NCBI GenBank assembly: GCA_023443515.1
Contig: JAEZUC010000011.1
Coordinates: 1-64,000, forward strand
From: Bacillota bacterium
GTDB taxonomy: Bacteria; Bacillota; Clostridia; Acetivibrionales; DSM-1351
DNA: 64,000 nucleotides
Direction: 5' to 3'
The first letter of the stretch is position 1; each line of letters opens with the position of its first letter. The translations under genes and the position numbers were made by a program. Shown here piece after piece: positions 44,090 to 53,052 of this stretch. The notes under the pieces are model-generated. The model searched no databases, had not been told where the DNA came from, and saw only the letters and a list, made by a program, of their open reading frames with translations.

Positions 44090-45556
44090 TTAGTTGTTAA
44101 TCAGCTCTTTAATCATACTTATAAATAAATCTGATATCCTTGGGTCAAACTGAATCCCCTTACATCTTTCAATTTCATTTATTGCTAATTCCATTGTCAT
44201 ACCCCTTCGGTATGTTCTGTCGCTTGTCATTGCATCAAAGGCATCAGCTATACATAATATTCTTCCTAATAGACTGATTTCCTCACCCTTCAGACCATTA
44301 GGATAGCCCCCGCCGTTATATTTTTCATGGTGTTCCAGAATTGCTTTTAATCCATTTCTTAAAAACTCTACATTCTTTAGTATATTATAGGAAATCAGTG
44401 GATGCTTTTTTATTTCTTCATATTCACCATCTGTCAGTTTGTCTGATTTATTAAGAATTGAAGCTGATACTCCTATCTTTCCTATATCGTGCAAAATAGC
44501 CGCATATCTTAAGTCCTGTATAGTATCTTCGTCCAGCTTCATCCGGGTAGCAATCTCACATGAAATTTCCATTACCCTCTGGCAATGACCACTGGTATAG
44601 GCATCCTTTGCCTCGATTGCATTTACTAAAGACATAACAGTTTGAATATATCCTGTATTAAGGCTTTCTGAGTACTTCAGAAGCTCTTCATTTTTTTGGC
44701 GAAGTTCGTCCTTGGCTCTATTAAGGCTTTCAATATTATTGTTTAAATCATCGTTTACTGCGGCTGTTTCCTCATAAAGAGCTTCTATTTCTTGCTTCTG
44801 TAGATATACATCATTTATCAATTGAGACTTGTACATGGCAACAGCTGCATAATTTGCAAGGCTTTGGAGGAATATAAGGTTTACTTTTTTAAAAGAATAC
44901 TTATTCTTTGTCTCAAGAAAAATAACACCCAACTGTTCATCTGATATGCTGAGTGGTATCACAAGCTTGTCTCCTAATATACCTCTTCTTTTGATCTCAA
45001 TTCCACACTTCACAACCACCGAGTTTGTATTAAAGCATTGTGTAACAACAGAATCCTCTTCAAAATATTTCCCTACTTCTCCGAATACCATTTCTCCCAA
45101 TTCATATTTACAATATATATCTTGAGAATTTACATCTTTAAAACAAATAAGGCACCTGTCACACCCGGTAAACTTTTTAAATACATCGTATACATATTTA
45201 ATTATATTTTCAATTTCAATTGTAGAGTTAAATTTTTCAGACGTAACACTTAAAGCTTCCAACTGGTTCTGTTTTTCCACAAGTAGTTTCAATGTCTTAA
45301 AGTAGCTTTTTCCTGCTATTGTATTGAGTAGATACTCGTTTTGCTTGAGATACCCATATTTTTTTATATTTTTTCTGTTTTTTCTATCAATAACATTATA
45401 TTCACAAATATCATATGCCAAAAATAAAATACATAAACAAGCACTTATAGCCAACGGTTTCTCAGCATTCATATAAATTCCGTAAACAAAGCAAGGTAAA
45501 GCTATAGCGCATATAATTATTTTTACTAGATGTGAATGATATTTGCTTAAGTTCAT
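44090..45556 (-). CDS. HD-GYP phosphodiesterase with GAF domain
   Basis: 488 residues from the ATG with GGAGG 5 nt upstream. Two N-terminal membrane helices (10-55), a GAF domain about 90-240, a coiled coil, then an HD-GYP domain: HDIGKIGV near 365 with GHCQRVMEIS before it, and HHEKYNGGGYPNGLKGEEI near 420 supplying the HHE and GYP motifs. Expected to degrade cyclic di-GMP. It forms a plausible run with the glgA-nth genes; the GGDEF protein is 4.5 kb away. Confidence 0.93.
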   Translation of the reverse strand: MNLSKYHSHLVKIIICAIALPCFVYGIYMNAEKPLAISACLCILFLAYDICEYNVIDRKNRKNIKKYGYLKQNEYLLNTIAGKSYFKTLKLLVEKQNQLEALSVTSEKFNSTIEIENIIKYVYDVFKKFTGCDRCLICFKDVNSQDIYCKYELGEMVFGEVGKYFEEDSVVTQCFNTNSVVVKCGIEIKRRGILGDKLVIPLSISDEQLGVIFLETKNKYSFKKVNLIFLQSLANYAAVAMYKSQLINDVYLQKQEIEALYEETAAVNDDLNNNIESLNRAKDELRQKNEELLKYSESLNTGYIQTVMSLVNAIEAKDAYTSGHCQRVMEISCEIATRMKLDEDTIQDLRYAAILHDIGKIGVSASILNKSDKLTDGEYEEIKKHPLISYNILKNVEFLRNGLKAILEHHEKYNGGGYPNGLKGEEISLLGRILCIADAFDAMTSDRTYRRGMTMELAINEIERCKGIQFDPRISDLFISMIKELINN

Positions 45557-45705
45557 ATATGCCTCCAGCATTTTATATAATTCCAGAAAAATCCTTAGAT
45601 TATATATCTAATTGTAAAATTTTTTTTCCTTCTTAGCAATACAATTTATTTATTACCTAAATTTTTTTTTATTTTCCTATAATTTTGTAAAAATATAAAT
45701 ATTAA

Positions 45706-45752
45706 AGAAAGCTGCCCCATGAAACAATAAATTGTTCACAAGACAGCTTTCC
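45706..45752 (-). terminator. htrA terminator
   Basis: Long hairpin with arms GAAAGCTG...CAGCTTTC, followed by TTTAATATTTATATTTTT on the minus strand, just after the HtrA stop codon. Confidence 0.85.
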
Positions 45753-45765
45753 ATATAAATGTTAT

Positions 45766-47334
45766 TTACTTTGTTTCACCTAATTTAGCCTGAACGGTTT
45801 TTGTATTTCCATCTCTAAATATTTCGATCTTCACCACATCTCCGGGCTTCATCTTATTCTTGATTTCCTCAAGCTCATCATAAGACTTCACTGTTTTATT
45901 GTTAAATTTGGTTATTACATCGCCCGGCATTATCCCTGCTTTTGCAGCTGCTCCAAACAGTTCAACATCTGCCACATATACGCCTGCCGGCATATTATTT
46001 GCCTTTGCAATATCTTCGGTGTACTGGTTATTAACTGTAATTCCAAGATATGGTTTTGCAATATAGGTTTTAGTCATGAGTTCGTCTGCTATTCTTTTAG
46101 CTTCATTTACGGGAATGGCAAACCCAAGTCCTTCAAATCCTGTTGCAACCATTTTTACTGTATTTACACCAATAAGCTGTCCCTTGATATTAACCAACGC
46201 ACCACCGCTGTTTCCGGGGTTTATGGCAGCGTCTGTCTGAATAAGCCTGATCCTCTTTCCTCCATCTAACTGAACGGTTCTGTTTAGCCCGCTAATAACA
46301 CCGTATGTCAAAGAACCCATGTATTCAAGGCCACCCGGATTACCTATTGCAATGGCAGGTTCCCCTATTTTAATGTTATCTGAATTACCAAATTCAATAA
46401 CAGGTAGATTTGTCTCATTTATCTTCAAAACAGCAAGATCAGTTTTAGAATCGTAACCTTTAACTGTAGCAGAATATGGTTTGTCTATTCTGTTTGGGAG
46501 GAACACTTCTATTTTCGCATCACTTCTTACGCCTCTGGTTTTATCATTCAAAGCACCTTCTATTACGTGATGGTTTGTAAGGATGTATCCATCAGCACTT
46601 ATGATTATTCCTGAACCTTCACCACCCTCACGTTGAATCCCGAATAGCTCGTTGGAATTCTGATAAGATGTTTTTATACCAACTACTGACGGACCAACTT
46701 TTTCTGCAACACTGGTTACGGCTGATTCTCCGTTTTGAACAATTTCAACTCGTTTTAGTTCTCCGGTAGTATTGGGTTGAGTACTTTCTGTTTTAAGGCC
46801 AGGGAAATTGTTTCCAAGATATTCTTTTATATGTGGCTGCACGACAGGTGCTAAAAAAAGCATAAGCAACGCAAGAAGTGCTGCTCCCACAAGCGAGCTT
46901 GCAATAGATACCAATACATATTTCCATGCATTTGACTTTTTAGTATTTGTTTTTTTGCAGCTTTCCCTGTAATAATTATTGTAAGCCTGACCGGATACCC
47001 CCTGTGTTTCCCAATTGCTACCTTTTCCGTTTAAATCTGAAGTATCAGCTTCTTGTTCTCCGTTGTGAGACTCTTGTGCATTTAAATTGATATTATCTGT
47101 AACGGTATCCTGACTAGTATTTGCATCTGCGATACTGTCCACCGGCTCCCACTTCTCACTTGAAGGACTCATTATTTCATACTGGCCATTACTATTTGCG
47201 TTGTCCTCTTTAGTTGTATTTACAGACTCCTGTGACTCTGTACTACTGTTTACTTCATAAGTGCCGGTATCATTCTTCGGCTGGTCACTAATGGAACCAT
47301 TTTCATTTATCTTATCGTCTCTATCATCAATCAT
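45766..47334 (-). CDS. HtrA/DegP-type serine protease with PDZ domain
   Basis: 522 residues. A long acidic, Asn/Ser-rich cytoplasmic N-terminus (1-130), one membrane helix (about 138-163), a chymotrypsin-like protease domain with His of ILTNHHVIEG, Asp of KTDLAVLKI and Ser of NPGNSGGALV, then one PDZ domain (about 430-515). A membrane-anchored quality-control protease acting outside the membrane. It follows a sensor kinase/regulator pair by about 70 nt on the same strand, a typical arrangement for envelope stress control. Confidence 0.95.
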   Translation of the reverse strand: MIDDRDDKINENGSISDQPKNDTGTYEVNSSTESQESVNTTKEDNANSNGQYEIMSPSSEKWEPVDSIADANTSQDTVTDNINLNAQESHNGEQEADTSDLNGKGSNWETQGVSGQAYNNYYRESCKKTNTKKSNAWKYVLVSIASSLVGAALLALLMLFLAPVVQPHIKEYLGNNFPGLKTESTQPNTTGELKRVEIVQNGESAVTSVAEKVGPSVVGIKTSYQNSNELFGIQREGGEGSGIIISADGYILTNHHVIEGALNDKTRGVRSDAKIEVFLPNRIDKPYSATVKGYDSKTDLAVLKINETNLPVIEFGNSDNIKIGEPAIAIGNPGGLEYMGSLTYGVISGLNRTVQLDGGKRIRLIQTDAAINPGNSGGALVNIKGQLIGVNTVKMVATGFEGLGFAIPVNEAKRIADELMTKTYIAKPYLGITVNNQYTEDIAKANNMPAGVYVADVELFGAAAKAGIMPGDVITKFNNKTVKSYDELEEIKNKMKPGDVVKIEIFRDGNTKTVQAKLGETK

Positions 47335-47406
47335 TATGAAGTCTCCCCTTCCTTTTTCTATAGTTTTATTTTAATAGTGTATTTTTAAAAAAGTATGAAC
47401 AAAGTG

Positions 47407-48933
47407 TTAATCTTCGTTGTGACTTTTGTAGTAATCAAGCGTAAAAGTAAACTTTGTCCCTTTTCCCATTTCACTTTCTACCCAAATGTCCTGCTTATGT
47501 TCAGTTATAATATTTTTAACTATTGCTAAGCCCAGACCGGTGCCTGTTTTATCCTTTCCTCTGGATTGATCGGATTTGTAAAATCTGTCCCAGATTCTTT
47601 TTTTATCATCGTTACTTATACCGATACCGTTATCTTTAACTGATATATTAACCTTCTCTTTATTCTTTGCAGTTTCAACAATTATCTTACCATTTTCATT
47701 TGAAAATTTTACGGCATTGTGTAACAAATTTATAATAACTCGTTCAATTGAGTCTTTATCAGCCAGCACTATCATGCTGTCTATATCAAAATTTGCTTCA
47801 ATTGCCAAATTTTTTGAGGTAATCAAAGTTTCCAGCTTAATGACACAAATTCTTACTAATTCGTTTATATCAAAAGGTTTCATAGATAACGTCAACTCAC
47901 CGGATTCCATTCTGGCAAGATCCAGAAGATCATTCACCAACCTGTTGAGCCTGTTAGTTTCATCCCGCACAATAGTTAAGTAGTCTTTTTGCTTTTCAGG
48001 AGGTATAGTACCATCAAGGATTCCTTCTATAAAACCTCTTATAGAGGTCATTGGCGTGCGTAGTTCGTGAGAAACATTGGCAATAAACCCTCTTCTGAGT
48101 TCTTCCAGCCTTTGCAAATCTTCAACCATATGATTAAAACTGTCTGCAAGCTGACCGATTTCATCCTGTGAACTGACAACTATTCTTTTTTGGAAGTCTC
48201 CCCCTGCAATTATTTTTGCTGCATTGTTAATCTGTTTTAAAGGACGTGTAAATCTGATTGAAAAAATATAAACAAGAATTATGGCAAGAATTATGGCTAC
48301 TCCACCCGAAATAAGAAATAGGCTGAATACCGAGGTTCTTACTTTCTGAATTGCAGGAACCGGAGTATGCAGGTAAACGGCCGCTATAGTCTGCTGCCTT
48401 CCATTCATTGGTGTTACTTCAAACGGCATCTGGATGGTAAGCCATGAACTTCCATATTTTTGGAAAGCTTCATTATTAAAAAAGCCAAAAAAGTTTCCTG
48501 TTTCGGTATGGTTTTTACCATTGTTATTCATTACTTTTAAATACTGCCTTAAATCCGGCAGCTTCGGATATCCCGAATCATCTATGTACTGCTTCAGGAC
48601 ATCATTTATTTGATCATCACTGGATACAGATATAAGTATGTGCCCCGTATTATCAACAATCCAAATAATAGAATTACTCGAAACACTGTACATCTCAAGG
48701 GTTTGACGAAAAATACCCTGAACCAGTTGGTTGTTTTTATTTGGTAGGTAATAGTTGTAGAAAAAGTCCCTTATATTTTCTGCACTCTCACCAAGAGTTT
48801 CCGTCTGCTGTTTTGTAACAAAACCATTCAAAAAATAGTACAAAAATCCACCTGTAACTACGTAGCTTAAAACAAGCAGTCCTATAAAAACCACCACAAG
48901 CTTCTGAAATATTGTCTTTTTAAATCTGATCAT
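47407..48933 (-). CDS. Membrane sensor histidine kinase (HAMP)
   Basis: 508 residues. Membrane helices at about 10-32 and 204-228 bracket an extracellular sensor domain; HAMP 230-282; HisKA with His in ANVSHELRTPMTSIRGF near 291; HATPase with DNGIGI and GTGLGLAIVKNI. The DVYQ-like sensor part has no clear ligand motif. Its ATG overlaps the stop of the regulator gene. Partner of the OmpR-type regulator; likely also drives the HtrA gene just downstream. Confidence 0.94.
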   Translation of the reverse strand: MIRFKKTIFQKLVVVFIGLLVLSYVVTGGFLYYFLNGFVTKQQTETLGESAENIRDFFYNYYLPNKNNQLVQGIFRQTLEMYSVSSNSIIWIVDNTGHILISVSSDDQINDVLKQYIDDSGYPKLPDLRQYLKVMNNNGKNHTETGNFFGFFNNEAFQKYGSSWLTIQMPFEVTPMNGRQQTIAAVYLHTPVPAIQKVRTSVFSLFLISGGVAIILAIILVYIFSIRFTRPLKQINNAAKIIAGGDFQKRIVVSSQDEIGQLADSFNHMVEDLQRLEELRRGFIANVSHELRTPMTSIRGFIEGILDGTIPPEKQKDYLTIVRDETNRLNRLVNDLLDLARMESGELTLSMKPFDINELVRICVIKLETLITSKNLAIEANFDIDSMIVLADKDSIERVIINLLHNAVKFSNENGKIIVETAKNKEKVNISVKDNGIGISNDDKKRIWDRFYKSDQSRGKDKTGTGLGLAIVKNIITEHKQDIWVESEMGKGTKFTFTLDYYKSHNED

Positions 48934-49619
48934 TACTTCACCTCAAACTTATAGCCAACACCCCATACGGTCTTTAGCTGCCACGGCTGACCCTCAAGAT
49001 CTATTTTTTCACGAACCCTTTTTACGTGTACGTCAACCGTTCTGGAATCTCCATAAAAATCAAATCCCCAAACGTGTTCCAGCAACTGTTCCCTGGTAAA
49101 GACCTTGTTTGGATTGGATGCCAGGAAAAACAAGAGTTCCAGTTCTTTTGGAGGAAGTTCTAGTAGATTGCCCTTTAGCCTGATTGTATAATTACTTTTA
49201 TTTATAATAAGGTTTGGAAATGCAACTTCCAATGTGTCTACTTCCTTATGCTCATACCTTCTCAATACTGCCTTTACCCTTGCAACCAGCTCTTTAGGCT
49301 CAAAGGGTTTAACCATGTAATCGTCTGCCCCCAGCTCCAACCCTAGGACCTTGTCAAAGGTTTCGCCTTTGGCAGTAAGCATAATAATGGGTATTGAGCT
49401 TATCTTCCGTATTTCACGGCATACCTGCCAACCGTCAATTCCGGGAAGCATAATATCCAGAACTACCAGACTAGGGGTCTGTATTTTAAAGGTATCAACA
49501 GCGCTAAGTCCGTTATAAGCATATAGGACTTCATATCCTTCTTTTTCAAGGTACAACCCTATTAACTCACATATATTTCTATCATCGTCAACTATTAATA
49601 CTTTACTTTTACTACTCAT
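48933..49619 (-). CDS. OmpR/PhoB-family response regulator
   Basis: 228 residues. Receiver domain with Asp53-like acceptor (VVLDIMLPGIDGW, near 55) and DDD at the N-terminus; winged helix DNA-binding domain about 130-225 (RLKGNLLELPPKELELLFFLA; SRTVDVHVKRVREKI). AAGGAG precedes the ATG. Sensor kinase partner overlaps downstream. Resembles the ResD/YycF-like class, not assigned further. Confidence 0.94.
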   Translation of the reverse strand: MSSKSKVLIVDDDRNICELIGLYLEKEGYEVLYAYNGLSAVDTFKIQTPSLVVLDIMLPGIDGWQVCREIRKISSIPIIMLTAKGETFDKVLGLELGADDYMVKPFEPKELVARVKAVLRRYEHKEVDTLEVAFPNLIINKSNYTIRLKGNLLELPPKELELLFFLASNPNKVFTREQLLEHVWGFDFYGDSRTVDVHVKRVREKIDLEGQPWQLKTVWGVGYKFEVK

Positions 49620-49753
49620 AAGTACTCCTTGTCTTTGTAAGTAAATTTTTTTCCATAAAATTAATTTAATTATATCAATTCCGCATAAAAAAAGTGAAGA
49701 ATTTTAAATTGTTAACAAAAAATTAAAATCAGTATTATTGATAAACATAAAAA

Positions 49754-49801
49754 AACCTCTTTATTCATAGGTATAATTTTACCTGTTAAATAAAAAGGGT
49801 T
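49754..49801 (-). terminator. Terminator of the 121-residue membrane protein gene
   Basis: Hairpin AACC...TTTTTATT/AATAAAGAGGTT followed by seven T on the minus strand, 24 nt after the stop codon. Confidence 0.6.
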
Positions 49802-49824
49802 AAACCATATTATCTTTTAGTTTT

Positions 49825-50190
49825 TTACATTAACTGGCCTAAAATTATTATTGTACCAATAATGCCAAGAACAGTAAGCACACACCAGAATGCCATAATA
49901 TTTTTTATTATTGATAACTTATCATCAATGCTATCAAGTTTTTGAATGGATTTTAAAGATATATACTCAGATAATTCTTTATCCGTAATTTCTTCTGATA
50001 TTTCGGTATAGAGATGTAAATTTCCAACAGTATCTTCTGCTACTTTGTAAAGTTGTCTGATTTCATCAGGATTTTGTTTATATTTTTTAAGTACTTCTTT
50101 ATTCTCAGTATCTGATAGGTAAATACGCCGGCATGTTAATTCTTGTGTTTTTATAAAATCTTCTTTAATATTCTTAATATAACTATTCAT
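49825..50190 (-). CDS. Small tail-anchored protein, unknown
   Basis: 121 residues, charged helical region 1-90 (Lys/Glu rich) then one C-terminal membrane helix about 95-118 (MAFWCVLTVLGIIGTIIIL). No family recognised. GAGGGG precedes the ATG by 5 nt. Single-gene unit between the two-component pair and spo0A. Confidence 0.6.
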   Translation of the reverse strand: MNSYIKNIKEDFIKTQELTCRRIYLSDTENKEVLKKYKQNPDEIRQLYKVAEDTVGNLHLYTEISEEITDKELSEYISLKSIQKLDSIDDKLSIIKNIMAFWCVLTVLGIIGTIIILGQLM

Positions 50191-50329
50191 CTGATCCCCT
50201 CAATTTTTTATATAAAATGATATTTCCGTATGATGTGTAAATTGGCTAGTAAAAACAGTATATGTAAATTATTTCCTCTATTGTATAGTATATAGTAAAC
50301 TATTTCAATATATATAAGATACACAAAAA

Positions 50330-50362
50330 AACTCCTCGATTCATGTTTTAAAATCGAGAAGT
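50330..50362 (-). terminator. spo0A terminator
   Basis: Hairpin AACTTCTCGATT...AATCGAGGAGTT followed by TTTTTTTG on the minus strand. Confidence 0.85.
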
Positions 50363-50397
50363 TCCATCTTGTCGTTTAGTTTTTTATTTTTACCTTA

Positions 50398-51243
50398 TTA
50401 GCTTACCTTCAATTCCAATCTCAGCTTATCGGCAATCATAGCAATAAATTCTGAATTGGTAGGTTTTCCCTTGCCGATATTTACTGTATAACCAAACAGT
50501 GCATCGATAGCCTCAACCTGGCCTCTGCTCCACGCCACCTCAATGGCATGGCGTATTGCTCTTTCAACTCTGCTTGGAGTAGTATTGTATTCTTTTGCAA
50601 TACTGGGGTATAACAATTTTGTAATAGAATTTATAACGTCAAGATCCTTTACAACCATCATTATTGCGTCTCTTAAATACTGGTAACCCTTAATATGTGC
50701 AGGCACTCCAATTTCATGCATGACGTTTGTTACTTCAACTTCAAGGCTTCTTGAAGTATTATTAATATGTGCAGGCTTCTTTTCTGTGATAAATGTATCA
50801 CTTTTGTGTTGTGATATGGAAGAATTCATTGATGTGGAAGTGCTAGCTGAAGGCAAATATGTGTTATCCTTAAGTTGTCTGATTCGGCTTACAAGAACAT
50901 CCATGTCAAATGGCTTCACTATGTAGTACTCCGCACCTAATGATAAAGCGCGTTGGGTAATCTTATCCTGTCCTACGGCAGAAAGAACAATAAATAATGG
51001 CTTTTTCTCAAGATTGGATGACGCTATTTTTTCCAAAACGCCTAAGCCATCCAAATGAGGCATTATTATGTCCAGAATTGCTATGTCAGGAGTATTTTGA
51101 AGGATCAAATCAACTGCTTCGAATCCATCTCTTGCGAGACCCACAACCTCAATGTCCTCCTGGTTGGATAAGTACTCGCATAAGATGTCACCAAATTCTC
51201 GGTTATCATCTGCGATTAGGACTTCTATTTTTTTACTACTCAA
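50398..51243 (-). CDS. spo0A: Stage 0 sporulation response regulator Spo0A
   Basis: 281 residues. Receiver domain with Asp12-Asp13 and phospho-acceptor Asp58 (IAILDIIMPHLDG), a variable Ser/Thr-rich linker (about 128-150), then the unique Spo0A DNA-binding domain (HEIGVPAHIKGYQYLRDAIMMV and TPSRVERAIRHAIEVAWSRG). Master regulator of sporulation entry. Start is TTG with GGGGGG 8 nt upstream; an ATG 11 codons earlier overlaps that site. Its promoter lies at 51293-51321. spoIVB is upstream, the usual order. Confidence 0.97.
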   Translation of the reverse strand: MSSKKIEVLIADDNREFGDILCEYLSNQEDIEVVGLARDGFEAVDLILQNTPDIAILDIIMPHLDGLGVLEKIASSNLEKKPLFIVLSAVGQDKITQRALSLGAEYYIVKPFDMDVLVSRIRQLKDNTYLPSASTSTSMNSSISQHKSDTFITEKKPAHINNTSRSLEVEVTNVMHEIGVPAHIKGYQYLRDAIMMVVKDLDVINSITKLLYPSIAKEYNTTPSRVERAIRHAIEVAWSRGQVEAIDALFGYTVNIGKGKPTNSEFIAMIADKLRLELKVS

Positions 51244-51292
51244 ACTGAAAACCCCCCATGTTTTTAATTTTTCCATTATATGTCATGAATCT

Positions 51293-51321
51293 ATTATATT
51301 TTGAACTCGACATAATTTCAA
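51293..51321 (-). promoter_or_regulatory. spo0A promoter with 0A-box-like site
   Basis: Minus-strand TTGAAA (51316-51321), 17-nt spacer, TATAAT (51293-51298). Between them TGTCGAG (51306-51312) differs by one base from the Spo0A box TGTCGAA, hinting at autoregulation. Confidence 0.65.
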
Positions 51322-51432
51322 GTTTTTTACACCAAATTGCCAAAGAATTATTTTTTTAGAAATTTTAAAATCCGCTCTATAAGTATATAGTAGCATATAT
51401 TCTTCCATAATAAAAATTTTATTTTAAAATAA

Positions 51433-51478
51433 AAAACATTATATTATTGCCCAAAAAGAGAAATAAGTATAATGTTTT
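51433..51478 (-). terminator. spoIVB terminator
   Basis: Hairpin AAAACATTATA...TATAATGTTTT followed by TTTATTTT on the minus strand. Confidence 0.75.
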
Positions 51479-51519
51479 CATTTATATTTTATGTTACTTG
51501 CTGACATTTTATCTGTAAG

Positions 51520-52845
51520 TTATCCTGCTTTCATTTGTTTTTCCTGTTTTCCCGGTGAATCGGAAATATTTTTCAACATCCACTCTATAAATATACCGTA
51601 ACCTCTTGTAGGATCATTAACCAATACGTGTGTAACCGCACCGACTAATTTGCCGTTCTGGATAATGGGACTGCCCGACATACCCTGAACTATTCCTCCG
51701 GTAGAATTCAACAATCTCTTGTCAGTTACTTTAAGCACCATTCCCTTTGGGCCACTGAAAGACTGTCTTGAAACCTTCTCTATCATTATTGTGAATTCTT
51801 CTATTCTGCTTCCTTCTATATTTGACAAAATTGTTGCAGGCCCAACTTTTACTTGTCCTCTCAAACCTATAGGATATAATCGCTTTTTGTCAATATGCAA
51901 ATCTTTAAACATTTGCCCATATATGCCACATTCCGCATTAGTAAATATATTTCCCAATGGAGGCTTGTTTTCCATAAAAATACCTTTAAGCTCTCCAGGT
52001 GTTCCCTGCTCACCTTTTCTAACAGAAATAATATTTGATTCCATTACTTCTCCGCTGTTAACAGGCATAAGCGTTCCGGTGTCAGCATCCGTTATCCCAT
52101 GCCCCAACGCACCAAATCCATGTGTTTCCGGATCATAAAAAGTCATAGTTCCTATACCTGCTGTGCTGTCTCTTACCCATAACCCAATGTGGTATTTCTT
52201 GTCATTCACGCCTTCTATCGGATTTACTGTTGTACTCATAAATTCATTCCCACGCTTGAATTTAATTGTAAGTTTGTCTCCATTACTGTTATCAATCTGG
52301 TCAATCAGATCTTTGATACCTGACAATTTTTTATTATTTACTTCATATATGACATCTCCTGTCTTTATACCTCCTTCTTTGGCAGGTGCAGTCTTGGAAC
52401 CGTCAGGTTTATCCACCTCACTTAAACCTATTACTAAAATACCATCCATTTTAATTTTAACCCCTATAGTATTTCCGCATGCAACAAGCTTTTTGCTAGG
52501 AATTATGTCTACTTGCATAGTCTTTAACGGTATAACTCCAAATGCTTTGAAATTAAGCTTCACCGAGCCTCTCTTTTGTGTTTTAAAAGAAAGGGGTGAT
52601 ATTAATTCCAGGTAATTCCCCTGAGCCTTTATATCAGCATTATTAAGTTTTAAAACTGCTCTGTTATCAGCCTTTATATTTACAAAATAGAAGCTTTTAA
52701 AATTGTAAATATATTCTTCTCCCTCCAGAAGAATAAGCTTTTCTGGAATTACGGAAAATGCTTGCAAGTAACTGAGTGTAATAACACAAAAACAAACAAA
52801 TAATAATACAAACAGCTTTTTTTTATTTGATTTGATATAGTGCAT
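51520..52845 (-). CDS. spoIVB: Stage IV sporulation serine peptidase SpoIVB
   Basis: 441 residues. An N-terminal membrane helix (about 9-29), a PDZ domain about 125-215, then the S55 peptidase domain with His in GALGHGITDADTG near 250 and Ser in VQGMSGSPIIQNGK near 395. It is secreted from the forespore to cut SpoIVFA and trigger pro-sigma-K processing. Length matches family. GGGAG is 9 nt before the ATG. Between recN and spo0A as in many Firmicutes. Confidence 0.96.
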   Translation of the reverse strand: MHYIKSNKKKLFVLLFVCFCVITLSYLQAFSVIPEKLILLEGEEYIYNFKSFYFVNIKADNRAVLKLNNADIKAQGNYLELISPLSFKTQKRGSVKLNFKAFGVIPLKTMQVDIIPSKKLVACGNTIGVKIKMDGILVIGLSEVDKPDGSKTAPAKEGGIKTGDVIYEVNNKKLSGIKDLIDQIDNSNGDKLTIKFKRGNEFMSTTVNPIEGVNDKKYHIGLWVRDSTAGIGTMTFYDPETHGFGALGHGITDADTGTLMPVNSGEVMESNIISVRKGEQGTPGELKGIFMENKPPLGNIFTNAECGIYGQMFKDLHIDKKRLYPIGLRGQVKVGPATILSNIEGSRIEEFTIMIEKVSRQSFSGPKGMVLKVTDKRLLNSTGGIVQGMSGSPIIQNGKLVGAVTHVLVNDPTRGYGIFIEWMLKNISDSPGKQEKQMKAG

Positions 52846-52978
52846 TTATTTTCACTCTCCCGATATTTAAAATATCTGTACGGCTGCTTGCGGATAATAA
52901 AATCACGCCTGTTAAAGCGTGATCTCAAAATCATAATCATAAGTTAACCTTTATGCATTTTTATTATTCAAGCAAAAA

Positions 52979-53019
52979 AAAACATGACAGGTAATTAAAA
53001 CTCAAATCCGTCATGTTTA
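52979..53019 (-). terminator. recN operon terminator
   Basis: Hairpin AAACATGAC...GTCATGTTT followed by TTTTTT on the minus strand. A smaller hairpin at 52901-52924 lies in the spoIVB leader. Confidence 0.85.
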
Positions 53020-53052
53020 GCTACTTTCGATTTTTGGAAACCATTTCTATGG

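Noticed and set aside
52749..52940. 63-codon frame in front of spoIVB
   Set aside because: Overlaps the spoIVB start and its leader, no ribosome site.
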